Source of the DNA: Anaerosacchariphilus hominis
Lineage (GTDB): Bacteria > Bacillota > Clostridia > Lachnospirales > Lachnospiraceae
NCBI RefSeq assembly: GCF_014290175.1
Contig: NZ_JACOOR010000007.1
Location: 124,001-188,000 of the forward strand
DNA length: 64,000 nt
Direction: 5' to 3'
The notes below the pieces were generated by a model. It made no database searches. It worked only from the letters and a program-made list of their open reading frames with translations, and was not told where the DNA came from. Shown here in pieces: positions 1 through 8,744 of the stretch (positions are counted from its first letter, which is position 1; every line of letters starts with the position of its first letter). Both the position numbers and the translations under genes were made by a program.

Positions 1-1
1 G

Positions 2-964
2 ACTGTGGAAAAAGGCCCCTTTATCGTAATTACCGGTCATGAGCTCTATGACCTGAAGCTGTTGCTGGAACAGACGGCGGGAAAGGGCATCAACATCTAT
101 ACCCATGGCGAGATGCTTCCGGCCCATGCTTATCCGGAGCTGAAGAAATATCCCCACCTGAAGGGCAATTTTGGAACCGCATGGCAGAACCAGCAAAAGG
201 AATTCGCGGACATTCCCGCGCCAATCCTCTACACCACAAACTGTCTGATGCCGGTGAAAGACAGCTACCGGGATCGGGTATTTACCACGGAAGTGGTTTC
301 CTATCCGGAAATGGTGCATATCGGCGGGGACAAGGACTTTACGCCGGTCATTGAGAAGGCCCTGGAGCTGGGAGGCTATGAGAGCGATCAGCACTTCACG
401 GGAATCAACGGCGGCCATCAGGTGATGACAGGTTTTGGCCATGGTACGGTGCTTGGCGTGGCGGATAAGATCATCGATGGCGTGAAGAGCGGAGCCATCC
501 GCCATTTTTTCCTGGTGGGCGGCTGCGACGGCGCGCGTCCGGGCCGGAACTACTACACGGATTTCGTGAAGCAGACGCCGAAGGATACCCTGATTCTGAC
601 CCTGGCCTGCGGAAAATACCGGTTCAACGATCTGGATCTGGGCACCATTGACGGCCTGCCCCGGATTCTGGACATGGGTCAGTGCAATGATGCCTACAGT
701 GCCATCCGTGTGGCGGTGGCCCTGGCAGATGCCTTCGGCTGTGGCGTCAACGACCTGCCCCTGTCCATGGTTCTGTCCTGGTACGAGCAGAAGGCGGTCT
801 GCATCCTGCTGACCCTTCTGCATCTGGGTATCAGAGACATCCGCCTGGGCCCGACCCTGCCGGCCTTCGTATCCCCGAATGTGCTGCAGTATCTGGTAGA
901 ACAATTCGGAATCAAGCCCATTACCACACCGGAAGAGGATTTAAAGGCGATTCTGGGAGAGTAA
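2..964 (+). CDS. hcp: hybrid-cluster protein (hydroxylamine reductase), 3' part
   Basis: C-terminal ~320 residues of the hybrid-cluster protein; the frame runs off the left edge, so the N-terminal cysteine motif that binds the cubane cluster is not visible. All seven ligands expected for the hybrid Fe-S-O cluster are present in the fragment: His in GHELYDL (residue 12 counting from the GTG at position 5), Glu in HGEMLPAH (36), Cys in TNCLMP (80), GGCDGA (174), ACGKYRF (202) and GQCNDA (227), and Glu in WYEQKAV (261). Hcp is a cytoplasmic enzyme of anaerobes that reduces hydroxylamine in vitro and is linked to NO detoxification in vivo. A small zinc-ribbon gene follows 81 bp downstream on the same strand. 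The family call is secure; the physiological substrate is not shown by sequence. Confidence 0.95.
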   Translation, partial: TVEKGPFIVITGHELYDLKLLLEQTAGKGINIYTHGEMLPAHAYPELKKYPHLKGNFGTAWQNQQKEFADIPAPILYTTNCLMPVKDSYRDRVFTTEVVSYPEMVHIGGDKDFTPVIEKALELGGYESDQHFTGINGGHQVMTGFGHGTVLGVADKIIDGVKSGAIRHFFLVGGCDGARPGRNYYTDFVKQTPKDTLILTLACGKYRFNDLDLGTIDGLPRILDMGQCNDAYSAIRVAVALADAFGCGVNDLPLSMVLSWYEQKAVCILLTLLHLGIRDIRLGPTLPAFVSPNVLQYLVEQFGIKPITTPEEDLKAILGE

Positions 965-1045
965 AAGGATTCCTTCGGAAATAAATTGACGGAAAGAAGC
1001 TTCCCGATTAAAATAGAAGCAGTAAAAGAAAGGGAGGCGGATACC

Positions 1046-1315
1046 ATGTACTATGTACCCGAAGGAACCCGGGAGTGCGGCTTCTATGAATGTAAAAAAT
1101 GCGGCAACCGTTTTTTATCCCTGCAGACCATGCAGCGGATCCCATGCCCGGACTGCGCGATGGATATCGATTATGAGATCGGGCCGGACGAATCCATGGA
1201 GGATGTGACGGATACGGCGGAGCTCATCGAGAAGCTGGAGGGCGAGGAAGAGATCGAAAAAATGGACGGACTCTTAAGCCTAGCAGTCATCGGCGGCGAT
1301 TGCGAGTGGATCTAG
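1046..1315 (+). CDS. small zinc-ribbon protein of unknown function
   Basis: 89-residue soluble protein with paired cysteine motifs CKKC (residues 16-19) and CPDC (34-37), plus Cys11, followed by an acidic C-terminal half. This suggests one zinc (or rubredoxin-like iron) knuckle. The ATG at 1046 is chosen because AGGGAGG lies just before it; a longer in-frame reading from 986 has no ribosome site. It follows hcp by 81 bp and precedes a strong terminator, so the two are probably co-transcribed and it may be an accessory to Hcp, which is inference. I do not recognise a named family. Confidence 0.7.
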   Translation: MYYVPEGTRECGFYECKKCGNRFLSLQTMQRIPCPDCAMDIDYEIGPDESMEDVTDTAELIEKLEGEEEIEKMDGLLSLAVIGGDCEWI

Positions 1316-1364
1316 TGAAAAATTGCACAAAAAATAGAATTGAAAATTTGCAAAACTGACGAAA

Positions 1365-1400
1365 AAAGCAAGGAGCGACAAAAACTCCTTGCTTTTCTTT
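1365..1400 (+). terminator. intrinsic terminator of the hcp unit
   Basis: An 11-bp stem (1365-1375 with 1385-1395, core GCAAGGAG/CTCCTTGC) is followed by TTTTCTTT. Its 3' arm overlaps the -35 box of the next promoter. Confidence 0.85.
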
Positions 1401-1417
1401 GTCAGAAGGACTATGAT
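1389..1417 (+). promoter_or_regulatory. promoter of the maltodextrin ABC operon
   Basis: TTGCTT (1389-1394), 17-bp spacer, TATGAT (1412-1417). The -35 box lies inside the 3' arm and T-run of the preceding terminator. Two palindromic operators lie just downstream of the expected start site. Confidence 0.7.
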
Positions 1418-1431
1418 AGAAACATAAGAAC

Positions 1432-1459
1432 TGGAAACGTTTCCAATGAAACGTTTCCA
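1432..1459. promoter_or_regulatory. tandem LacI/CcpA-type operators
   Basis: Two GAAACGTTTC palindromes: a perfect 14-bp TGGAAACGTTTCCA at 1432-1445 and TGAAACGTTTCCA at 1447-1459. Their centres are 14 bp apart. The central CG and half-sites fit LacI/GalR-family operators; the first also fits the CcpA cre consensus. They sit just downstream of the -10 box, suited to block initiation or early elongation. The local LacI gene at 4645 is the likely ligand-responsive partner (inference). Confidence 0.75.
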
Positions 1460-1506
1460 AAACGGATTCCAACAAGGAATTCAACCATGAACGGGAGGAA
1501 ATCATT

Positions 1507-2853
1507 ATGAACAAGAAACTCTTAGCCCTGACACTGAGCGGCGCTCTGGCAGCTTCCATGCTGGCAGGCTGCGGCGGATCTTCCAACGGAGGAGACACGT
1601 CTACATCTACAGACACGAAGGCAGATACCACAGAAGCAAGCGGAGCAGAAGGCTCTGTATACTATCTGAATTTTAAACCGGAGCAGGATCAGCAGTGGCA
1701 GGATCTGGCAAAGGCTTATACCGAGGAGACCGGCGTACCGGTAACCGTTGTGACAGCGGCATCCGGTAACTATGAGACCACTTTGATGAGTGAGATGGGC
1801 AAGAGCGGCGCTCCGACCCTGTTCCAGGTAAACGGACCGGTGGGTCTGGCGAACTGGAAGGATTACTGCTATGACCTGGCAGGATCCGATATCTACGGAC
1901 AGCTGACCAGCGATAACTACGCGCTGAAGGAAGATGACACCGTATACGGCATCGCATATGTAATCGAGTCCTACGGACTGATTGTAAATAAGACACTGCT
2001 GGAGAAGGCAGGTTACACTATCGACGATATCCAGTCCTTCGCGGATCTGAAAAATGTAGCCGAGGATATCACAGCACGCTCCTCTGAGCTTGGCTTTGCG
2101 GCATTTACCTCTGCAGGTATGGACGGCTCCTCTGACTGGAGATTCAAGACCCATCTGGCAAACCTGCCGATTTACTTTGAGTATCAGACCGATGGTATCA
2201 GCAGCACAGACGCCATCAAGGGAACCTACCTGGACAACTACCGCGATATGTGGGATCTGTACATCAACAACAGCACCTGCGATCCGAAGGAGCTTTCCGC
2301 TAAGACCGGCGACGACTCCAGAAACGAGTTCCTGGCAGGCGACGCAGTCTTCTTCCAGAATGGTTCCTGGGAGTACGCGAACCTGACAGGCGACGGCGGT
2401 TATACCGATGACGACCTGGCTATGATTCCGATTTATATCGGCGTTGGCGACGAGGCAAATCAGGGTCTCTGCACCGGTACAGAGAACTATTGGTGTGTGA
2501 ACAACCAGGCAGACGAGGCAGATATCCAGGCAACTCTGGACTTCATGAACTGGTGTGTAACCTCTGAGCTGGGAACCAAGACTATGGCTGATGAGATGGG
2601 CTTCGTTATTCCGTTCAAGGGCGCGCAGGAATCCAAGAACCTGTTTGTAAAGCAGGACGCAGAGTACACCGCAGAAGGCAAGACTCCGGTATCCTGGAAC
2701 TTCACCACCATGCCCTCTGAGGAGTGGAAGAACGGCGTAGGCCAGGCTCTGACCGCATACGCAGCAGACCAGACCGACGCAAACTGGGCAGGCGTTGTAT
2801 CCGCATTCGTTGACGGATGGGCAACTGAGTACCAGATGGCAAACGGCCAGTAA
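1507..2853 (+). CDS. sugar ABC transporter substrate-binding lipoprotein (maltodextrin type)
   Basis: 448-residue extracellular binding protein of the family-1 (MalE/UgpB) class. A signal peptide ends in a lipobox with Cys22 (MLAGC), followed by a Gly/Ser/Thr-rich tether, so the mature protein is anchored to the outer face of the membrane. The remainder has the two-lobed binding-protein pattern, including a G-x-A-x-F-F-x-N-G-S-W segment near residue 280. It is the first gene of the operon, with two permeases, ATPase, LacI regulator and 4-alpha-glucanotransferase downstream; the glucanotransferase makes malto-oligosaccharides the most plausible ligand. A hairpin after the stop probably makes its message more abundant than that of the permeases. 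Confidence 0.93.
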   Translation: MNKKLLALTLSGALAASMLAGCGGSSNGGDTSTSTDTKADTTEASGAEGSVYYLNFKPEQDQQWQDLAKAYTEETGVPVTVVTAASGNYETTLMSEMGKSGAPTLFQVNGPVGLANWKDYCYDLAGSDIYGQLTSDNYALKEDDTVYGIAYVIESYGLIVNKTLLEKAGYTIDDIQSFADLKNVAEDITARSSELGFAAFTSAGMDGSSDWRFKTHLANLPIYFEYQTDGISSTDAIKGTYLDNYRDMWDLYINNSTCDPKELSAKTGDDSRNEFLAGDAVFFQNGSWEYANLTGDGGYTDDDLAMIPIYIGVGDEANQGLCTGTENYWCVNNQADEADIQATLDFMNWCVTSELGTKTMADEMGFVIPFKGAQESKNLFVKQDAEYTAEGKTPVSWNFTTMPSEEWKNGVGQALTAYAADQTDANWAGVVSAFVDGWATEYQMANGQ

Positions 2854-2870
2854 AAGAAAGAGACTATTTT

Positions 2871-2905
2871 AAGGGGCGGGCAGTTCATACTTGCCTGCCC
2901 CTTTT
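2871..2905 (+). terminator. intra-operon attenuating terminator after the binding protein
   Basis: Stem AAGGGGC/GCCCCTT (2871-2877 with 2897-2903) extended by GGCA/TGCC, then TTTT. The permease has its own AGAAAGGAG site 30 bp later, so partial read-through is expected; this is common between a binding-protein gene and its permeases. Confidence 0.65.
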
Positions 2906-2940
2906 CTACTCAATTTTAACTCAGAAAGGAGTGCAGAATC

Positions 2941-3792
2941 ATGGAAAAAGCGATCAAACGTTGGTCGCCCCTTTTTGTACTGCCCACGCTTCTGGCTTTT
3001 ACGATTGGATTTATCATTCCCTTCTTTGAGGGACTGTATCTGTCCTTCTGCCAGTTCACGACAGTAAAAAACGCGAAATTTACAGGCTTTGGAAATTATA
3101 AAAAAATCTTTTCCGACCTTACATTTTTAAGCTCCTTTAAGTTTACGGTGCTCTTCGCGGTGGCCTCCATTGTGCTGATTAACGTCATTGCCTTTGCACT
3201 GGCGCTGCTTCTGACACGGAAGCTTAAGGGTACCAATATTTTCCGTACGATCTTCTTTATGCCGAACCTGATCGGCGGTATCGTGCTGGGATATATCTGG
3301 CAGATTCTGATCAACTGTGTGCTTTCCATCGTAGGACAGCCGCTTTTGGCATTGAACAGCTCCGCAGGCTACTGGGGACTGATTATTCTCATGTGCTGGC
3401 AGCAGATTGGTTACATGATGATCATCTATATCGCGGGACTGCAGAATGTCTCCGATGACCTGCTGGAGGCAGCTCAGATCGACGGAGCGACGCCCTGGCA
3501 GACTTTATGGAAGGTGAAGCTTCCTATGGTTATGCCGTCCATTACCATCTGTGTATTCCTGACACTGACCAACTCCTTCAAGCTCTTTGACCAGAACCTG
3601 GCACTGACCGGAGGAGATCCGAACCATATGACAGAGATGCTGGCGCTGAATATCTATCAGACCTTCTACGCAAGGGCAGGCGCCCAGTGGAAGGGTCTCG
3701 GCCAGGCCAAGGCCGTACTGTTCTGCCTGCTGGTTATCGTAATTTCCGTGCTCCAGCTGCGGGCTACACGTAAGAGGGAGGTGCAGCAGTAA
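2941..3792 (+). CDS. sugar ABC transporter permease, MalF/UgpA type
   Basis: 283-residue inner-membrane protein with about six transmembrane segments. The EAA loop that docks the ATPase is clear at residues 176-198 (EAAQIDGATPWQTLWKVKLP). It lacks the extra N-terminal helices and large periplasmic domain of E. coli MalF, as usual for Firmicutes. It pairs with the permease that starts 1 bp after its stop codon. An AGAAAGGAG ribosome site precedes the ATG at 2941. Role: translocation channel for the oligosaccharide delivered by the upstream lipoprotein. Confidence 0.93.
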   Translation: MEKAIKRWSPLFVLPTLLAFTIGFIIPFFEGLYLSFCQFTTVKNAKFTGFGNYKKIFSDLTFLSSFKFTVLFAVASIVLINVIAFALALLLTRKLKGTNIFRTIFFMPNLIGGIVLGYIWQILINCVLSIVGQPLLALNSSAGYWGLIILMCWQQIGYMMIIYIAGLQNVSDDLLEAAQIDGATPWQTLWKVKLPMVMPSITICVFLTLTNSFKLFDQNLALTGGDPNHMTEMLALNIYQTFYARAGAQWKGLGQAKAVLFCLLVIVISVLQLRATRKREVQQ

Positions 3793-3793
3793 G

Positions 3794-4636
3794 ATGAGAA
3801 AGAAAAAACAGATACAGGATACCGTCATGGTAGTGTTCCTGAGCATTCTGGCGCTGTTGTACGTCTATCCGATCGTCATGATTCTCTTTAACTCTGTAAA
3901 GAGGGAGACGGCGATTACCACCTCCGGCGCGTTCACCCTGCCGACGGCGGACACCTTCGCAGGTCTGGCGAACTACGCCAACGCGATTGCCTCCAAGGGC
4001 TTTTTACAGAGCTTAGGCTACAGCCTTCTGATTACCATCACCTCTGTGGCGGCGATTCTTATCTGCTGCTCCATGTGCGCCTGGTACATCACTCGGGTAA
4101 AGGGAAAGCTGTCAAAGATTCTGTATTACCTGTTTGTATTTTCCATGGTCGTACCCTTCCAGATGGTGATGTTCACCCTGTCCCAGACAGCGGATTCCTT
4201 AAACCTTAACAAGCCCTGGAATATCTGGATTATCTACCTGGGCTTCGGAGCGGGCCTGGCAGTTTTCATGTTCGCGGGCTTTATGAAATCCATTCCCCTG
4301 GAAGTAGAGGAAGCGTCCATGATCGACGGCTGCAATCCGCTGCAGACCTTCTTCCTGATTGTACTTCCCATGCTGAAGCCGACCCTGGTATCCGTAGGAA
4401 TCCTGGAGGCCATGTGGGTATGGAACGATTACCTTCTGCCGACCCTGGTACTGGATATTAAGAATTATAAGACCATTCCTATGTTGATCCAGTATTTCCG
4501 CGGAAGTTATGGTAAAGTAGAGATGGGCCCCATGATGGCAAGTATTATGTTAACTGTAATACCCATTGTTATCGTATATCTGCTGGGCCAGAAACACATT
4601 ATCAAAGGAGTGGCTGCGGGAGCAGTTAAGGGATAA
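3794..4636 (+). CDS. sugar ABC transporter permease, MalG/UgpE type
   Basis: 280-residue membrane protein with about six helices and an EAA loop at residues 172-194 (EEASMIDGCNPLQTFFLIVLP). It begins 1 bp after the stop of the first permease, and the AGGGAGG ribosome site sits inside that gene, suggesting coupled translation. Together the two permeases form the heterodimeric membrane domain of the uptake system. Confidence 0.93.
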   Translation: MRKKKQIQDTVMVVFLSILALLYVYPIVMILFNSVKRETAITTSGAFTLPTADTFAGLANYANAIASKGFLQSLGYSLLITITSVAAILICCSMCAWYITRVKGKLSKILYYLFVFSMVVPFQMVMFTLSQTADSLNLNKPWNIWIIYLGFGAGLAVFMFAGFMKSIPLEVEEASMIDGCNPLQTFFLIVLPMLKPTLVSVGILEAMWVWNDYLLPTLVLDIKNYKTIPMLIQYFRGSYGKVEMGPMMASIMLTVIPIVIVYLLGQKHIIKGVAAGAVKG

Positions 4637-4644
4637 ACATACAG

Positions 4645-5655
4645 ATGACAATCAAAGACATTGCGAAGGAGTCCGGATACGCGGTGGGTACGGTGTCCCG
4701 TGTGCTCAATAATCATCCGGATGTATCGGAAAAAGCGCGAAAGACCATTATGGCGGTGGTGGAAAAGCACCATTTTAAATTAAACAGCAACGCCAAGCAC
4801 CTGAAGCAGCAGGCCAGCAGCGGAATCGCGATTATCGTAAAGGGTTCCCAGAATATGCTGTTTGCTTCCATCGTGGAGCGGCTGCAGCGGCTTATGAGCG
4901 AGAAAAAGTATGCTTCCTTCATCTACTATATCGGTGAGGAGGAAAACGAGGTGGAGCGGGCCGAAAGGGTATGTCTGGAGCGGCATCCCTTGGGGATTCT
5001 CTTTCTGGGAAGCGACCTGGAGTTCTTTAAAGAGCGGTTTGACCGGCTGGAGATTCCCTGCGTGCTGGTTACCAACTCGGCGGCGGAGCTGGGCTTTGAC
5101 AATCTCTCCAGTGTCAGTACAGACGACGAGTCAGGCGCGCAGGCAGCGGTGGAACATCTTTTGAAGCTGGGCCACCGGAACATCGGTATCCTGGGCGGTT
5201 ATATGGAAAAGTCCCATGCGGCCCATACTCGATATAAGGGCTGCGAAAAGGCCTTCGCGGAGCAGGGCATGAAGCTGGAGCCCGGTCGGCAGTATCGGTC
5301 GGCGTTCTTTTCCATGGAGGAGGGCTATCACGCCATGGAGCAGCTGTTTGAGCAGATGCCGGATCTGACGGCGGTATTTGCCATGGCAGACGTGCTGGCA
5401 GTGGGCGCTATCCGCGCCGTCCGGGACCGGGGACTGCGGGTTCCGGAGGACGTTTCCGTGATGGGCTTTGATGGAATTGAACTGGGAAATTATCTTTCTC
5501 CGCGGCTCACTACGGTGCGCCAGGCCAGAGAAAGGATAGCTGACCGGAGCCTGGAAATTCTGCTCTCGGATATTGCGGGAGAGCGTCCGGCGGTGCATGA
5601 GCTTCTTCCCTTTGATATCGTGGAGGGAGAGAGCGCGGCGAAAATCGCCCGTTAA
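4645..5655 (+). CDS. LacI/GalR-family transcriptional regulator
   Basis: 336 residues. The N-terminal helix-turn-helix and hinge read TIKDIAKESGYAVGTVSRVLNNHPDVSEKAR..., followed by a periplasmic-binding-protein-like effector domain ending in the usual ...SVMGFDGIELGNYLSPRLTTV segment. It lies inside the operon, 8 bp after the second permease, so it is probably autoregulated through the tandem GAAACGTTTC palindromes at 1432-1459. The effector is presumably maltose, maltodextrin or a breakdown product; sequence does not identify it. Confidence 0.92.
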   Translation: MTIKDIAKESGYAVGTVSRVLNNHPDVSEKARKTIMAVVEKHHFKLNSNAKHLKQQASSGIAIIVKGSQNMLFASIVERLQRLMSEKKYASFIYYIGEEENEVERAERVCLERHPLGILFLGSDLEFFKERFDRLEIPCVLVTNSAAELGFDNLSSVSTDDESGAQAAVEHLLKLGHRNIGILGGYMEKSHAAHTRYKGCEKAFAEQGMKLEPGRQYRSAFFSMEEGYHAMEQLFEQMPDLTAVFAMADVLAVGAIRAVRDRGLRVPEDVSVMGFDGIELGNYLSPRLTTVRQARERIADRSLEILLSDIAGERPAVHELLPFDIVEGESAAKIAR

Positions 5656-5743
5656 GACGGAACAGAAGATAAGATGGGTAACGGTGAAGATATGGAATAA
5701 TTACGGTGTACGCTTCAGGCGGACACGGTAAGGAGGAAGAAAA

Positions 5744-6841
5744 ATGGCAGATATTACATTTAAGCATGTGGTGAAAACCTATGACAATAAAAATACAGTG
5801 GTTCCGGATTTGAATCTGGAAATTCATGACAAGGAATTTATCGTGCTGGTCGGTCCGTCTGGCTGCGGAAAGTCCACGACTCTCCGCATGATTGCGGGTC
5901 TGGAGGAGATCAGTGAAGGCGACCTGTACATCGGCGATAGAAGAGTGAACGATGTGGCGCCCAAGGATCGGGATATCGCGATGGTATTCCAGAGCTATGC
6001 CCTGTATCCCCATATGACCGTATACAAAAATATGTCCTTTGCCCTGGAGCTTCACGGCACGCCCAAGGACGAGATCGACAAAAAGGTGCGCGAGGCAGCC
6101 GAGATTCTGGGTCTGACGGAGTATCTGGACCGGAAGCCCAAGGCGTTGTCCGGCGGACAGAGACAGCGTGTGGCACTGGGCCGCGCCATGGTGCGGAACC
6201 CTGCGGTATTTCTTCTTGATGAGCCCCTGTCCAACCTGGACGCCAAGCTCCGTACCGAGATGAGAAGCCAGATTGCCGCGTTACATAAGCGCCTGCAGAC
6301 CACTTTCGTATATGTAACCCACGATCAGACCGAGGCTATGACCATGGGCGACCGTATCGTAGTCATGAAGGACGGTATTATCCAGCAGGTAGACACGCCC
6401 CAGAACCTGTACAATTATCCCTGCAACAAATTTGTGGCAGGCTTTATCGGTTCTCCCCAGATGAATTTTGTGAACGTGAAGGTGGAGAAGGATACCGCCG
6501 GAACCGTACTGGTATTTGGTGATTACCGGATTCCGGTGAACAAGCCGGAGCTGGAGGCTTATGTGGGCAAAGAGGTTATCATGGGCATCCGCCCGGAGGA
6601 CATTCATGCGGAGGAATCCTTCCTGGCTATCTCCGACGCTTCCAATATTGAGGCGAAGGTAGACCTGGCGGAAATGATGGGATCTGAGATTTATCTGTAT
6701 TTGACCTGCTTCGGACAGAAGCTGGTAGCCAGAGTGCCGTCCCGCACCGGAATCCGCGCGGAGGATGTGGCGAAGCTGGCTCTGGATGTGAACAAAATTC
6801 ATGTCTTTGACGCGGAGACAGAAGCCATCATTTGTCATTAG
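5744..6841 (+). CDS. ABC transporter ATPase, MsmX/MalK/UgpC type
   Basis: 365-residue cytoplasmic ATPase. Walker A GPSGCGKST is at residues 37-45, the signature LSGGQRQR near 135, Walker B VFLLDEP near 155-161 and the H-loop THDQTEA near 190. The C-terminal ~130 residues form the TOBE/OB regulatory domain typical of sugar-uptake ATPases. In Firmicutes such ATPases often energise several sugar importers; here it is encoded with its own permeases after an 88-bp gap. A GGAGGAAG site precedes the ATG. Confidence 0.94.
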   Translation: MADITFKHVVKTYDNKNTVVPDLNLEIHDKEFIVLVGPSGCGKSTTLRMIAGLEEISEGDLYIGDRRVNDVAPKDRDIAMVFQSYALYPHMTVYKNMSFALELHGTPKDEIDKKVREAAEILGLTEYLDRKPKALSGGQRQRVALGRAMVRNPAVFLLDEPLSNLDAKLRTEMRSQIAALHKRLQTTFVYVTHDQTEAMTMGDRIVVMKDGIIQQVDTPQNLYNYPCNKFVAGFIGSPQMNFVNVKVEKDTAGTVLVFGDYRIPVNKPELEAYVGKEVIMGIRPEDIHAEESFLAISDASNIEAKVDLAEMMGSEIYLYLTCFGQKLVARVPSRTGIRAEDVAKLALDVNKIHVFDAETEAIICH

Positions 6842-6875
6842 GATTAAAAATCAGACAGTCAGGAGGAAAATCACG

Positions 6876-7115
6876 ATGACGAAATATACCGTTTTATTGA
6901 ACAGCATTGAAAAAATAAAAGACTTTGTAAATACCATTACCCGCTATCCCTATGATTTTGATCTGGTGTCGGGACGCTATACCATTGACGCCAAATCCAT
7001 TATGGGTATCTTTTCCCTGGATTTGACTCACCCGCTGGATCTCTGCGCCTATACGGACGGAGATGAAAAACTTCAGGAGGATCTGAAACCCTATCTTGTG
7101 GAAGAAGGAGCGTGA
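6876..7115 (+). CDS. HPr-like protein lacking the phosphorylatable histidine
   Basis: 79-residue protein that aligns with PTS phosphocarrier HPr over its full length. The regulatory-serine segment is conserved as AKSIMGIFSLDL (Ser41 at the HPr Ser46 position), but the N-terminal G-[LI]-H-A-R-P active-site motif is absent and replaced by NSIEKIKDFVN. It therefore cannot carry phosphate on His15 and recalls Bacillus Crh, which has lost His15 but acts with CcpA through phospho-Ser46. It sits between the ATPase and malQ, 6 bp before the latter. A regulatory role in carbon catabolite control is inference. The ATG at 6876 follows AGGAGG by 9 bp. Confidence 0.8.
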   Translation: MTKYTVLLNSIEKIKDFVNTITRYPYDFDLVSGRYTIDAKSIMGIFSLDLTHPLDLCAYTDGDEKLQEDLKPYLVEEGA

Positions 7116-7121
7116 TGGCCG

Positions 7122-8588
7122 GTGAGAAGCAGTGGAGTTTTGATGCACCTCTCTTCCCTTTCGAGTCCCTACGGAATCGGCAGCATGGGAAAACCGGCGA
7201 GGGATTTCATTGATTTCCTGAAGGCGGCAGGTCAGGGCTACTGGCAGCTGCTTCCCATCTGTCCCACCAGCTACGGGGATTCTCCCTACCAGTCTTTTTC
7301 TACCTATGCGGGCAATCCTTACTTTATCGATCTGGAGCTGCTTGAGGCAGACGGACTTCTGGAATGGCAGGAGTATGGAGAGGTGGATTGGGAGAGCGCG
7401 CCGGATAGGGTCAATTATGGAGCCCTGTACGAGAAACGGTACCCGATTCTGCGTAAGGCCGCAGAGCGGTTCCTTACGCGGATTCCTTCGGATTATCCGG
7501 AATTCTGTGCGAACAATGATTACTGGCTGGGAGATTACGCCCGGTTTATGGCCATGAAGCACGCCCATGGGGGAGCGTCCTGGCAGGATTGGGAAACCCT
7601 TTCGACAGAGGAAATCGAGCTTCGGTATGCGGAGGAGATCCGTTTCTGGAAGGTGCTTCAGTACCTGTTCTTCCGGCAGTGGGAGGAACTTCGCACTTAT
7701 GCCAATGAGCAGGGCGTCCGCCTGATTGGTGATCTGCCCATCTATGTGTCCCTGGACAGCGTGGATGTGTGGGCACATCCGGAGCTATTCCAACTGGACG
7801 AGAACCGGAACCCGAGGGAAGTGGCCGGCTGTCCGCCGGACGGCTTTTCCACAGACGGACAGCTCTGGGGAAATCCTCTATTTGACTGGGGATATATGGA
7901 AAAGAACGATTATGACTGGTGGGTCAGACGGATTCAGTATCTCTGCAAGGTCTACGATATCCTGCGGATCGATCATTTCCGGGGCTTTGATTCCTACTAT
8001 GCGATTCCCTATGGAAACACAACCGCCCGGGGCGGGCGTTGGAAGCAGGGACCGGGAATCGCGCTGTTCCGGGCAGTGGAGGAACAGATTGGAACACAAC
8101 AGATCATTGCGGAGAATCTGGGTTATCTGACCGAGTCAGTCCATCAGCTCCTGAAGGACAGCGGCTTTCCGGGAATGAAGGTACTGGAATTTGCCTTCGA
8201 CAGTCGGGACGGAGGCGGCAGCGTCTATCTGCCGGAGAATTATCCGGAGCATTGTGTGGCCTATGTGGGAACTCATGACAACGACACAGCCCTGGGCTGG
8301 ATGAAGACGGCCCCGGCGGAGGATGTGGCCTACGCCAGGGAATATCTCCATGAGACAGAGGATGAGGCGGCAGCCCGGGCTATGCTCACTGCCATCTGGA
8401 ACAGCCGGGCAGAGCTTGCTATCGTACAGGCGCAGGATATCCTGGGACTGGGAAGCGAAGCCCGCATGAACACGCCATCCACCGTAGGCGAAAACTGGCG
8501 CTGGAGAGCGAAAGAGGGAAGCTTTACGTCAGAGCTGGCTGCAGAACTTCGGGAAAAAATGGAAGCCTGTGGACGGCTGGAAAAATAA
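7122..8588 (+). CDS. malQ: 4-alpha-glucanotransferase (amylomaltase)
   Basis: 488-residue glycoside hydrolase family 77 enzyme that transfers alpha-1,4-glucan segments between malto-oligosaccharides, releasing glucose. Catalytic residues are visible: nucleophile Asp284 in RIDHFRGFD, acid/base Glu331 in IIAENLG and transition-state stabiliser Asp386 in GTHDND. The length matches the short bacterial class. The GTG start at 7122 gives the conserved beginning MRSSGVLMHLSSL; an ATG at 7114 is out of frame. As last gene of the operon it processes the imported maltodextrins. Confidence 0.95.
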   Translation: MRSSGVLMHLSSLSSPYGIGSMGKPARDFIDFLKAAGQGYWQLLPICPTSYGDSPYQSFSTYAGNPYFIDLELLEADGLLEWQEYGEVDWESAPDRVNYGALYEKRYPILRKAAERFLTRIPSDYPEFCANNDYWLGDYARFMAMKHAHGGASWQDWETLSTEEIELRYAEEIRFWKVLQYLFFRQWEELRTYANEQGVRLIGDLPIYVSLDSVDVWAHPELFQLDENRNPREVAGCPPDGFSTDGQLWGNPLFDWGYMEKNDYDWWVRRIQYLCKVYDILRIDHFRGFDSYYAIPYGNTTARGGRWKQGPGIALFRAVEEQIGTQQIIAENLGYLTESVHQLLKDSGFPGMKVLEFAFDSRDGGGSVYLPENYPEHCVAYVGTHDNDTALGWMKTAPAEDVAYAREYLHETEDEAAARAMLTAIWNSRAELAIVQAQDILGLGSEARMNTPSTVGENWRWRAKEGSFTSELAAELREKMEACGRLEK

Positions 8589-8611
8589 AAAAATACAGAT
8601 GATACGGATGA

Positions 8612-8648
8612 AAAAACAGGACATGGCAAATGCTGTGTCCTGTTTTTA
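8612..8648 (+). terminator. intrinsic terminator of the maltodextrin operon
   Basis: 12-bp stem AAAAACAGGACA/TGTCCTGTTTTT (8612-8623 with 8635-8646), ending in a T-run. Confidence 0.88.
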
Positions 8649-8685
8649 TTTACAAAAGATAGACGAAATTTGCCTGTGCAAATAG

Positions 8686-8733
8686 AAAAAGAGGTGTCGC
8701 AACTAGCCTGTTTTCGACTATTTGCAACACCTC
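8686..8733 (-). terminator. intrinsic terminator of the NSS transporter gene
   Basis: 12-bp stem with one mismatch (8691-8702 with 8722-8733, core GAGGTGT/ACACCTC). Read on the minus strand it is followed by TTTTT (8690-8686). Confidence 0.8.
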
Positions 8734-8744
8734 TTCTAAGAGGA

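Noticed and set aside
13..964. Hcp gene as a complete 319-residue protein starting at the GTG at position 5
   Set aside because: The frame is open to the window edge and Hcp proteins have ~540 residues with N-terminal cluster cysteines, so this is an edge truncation, not a short variant.
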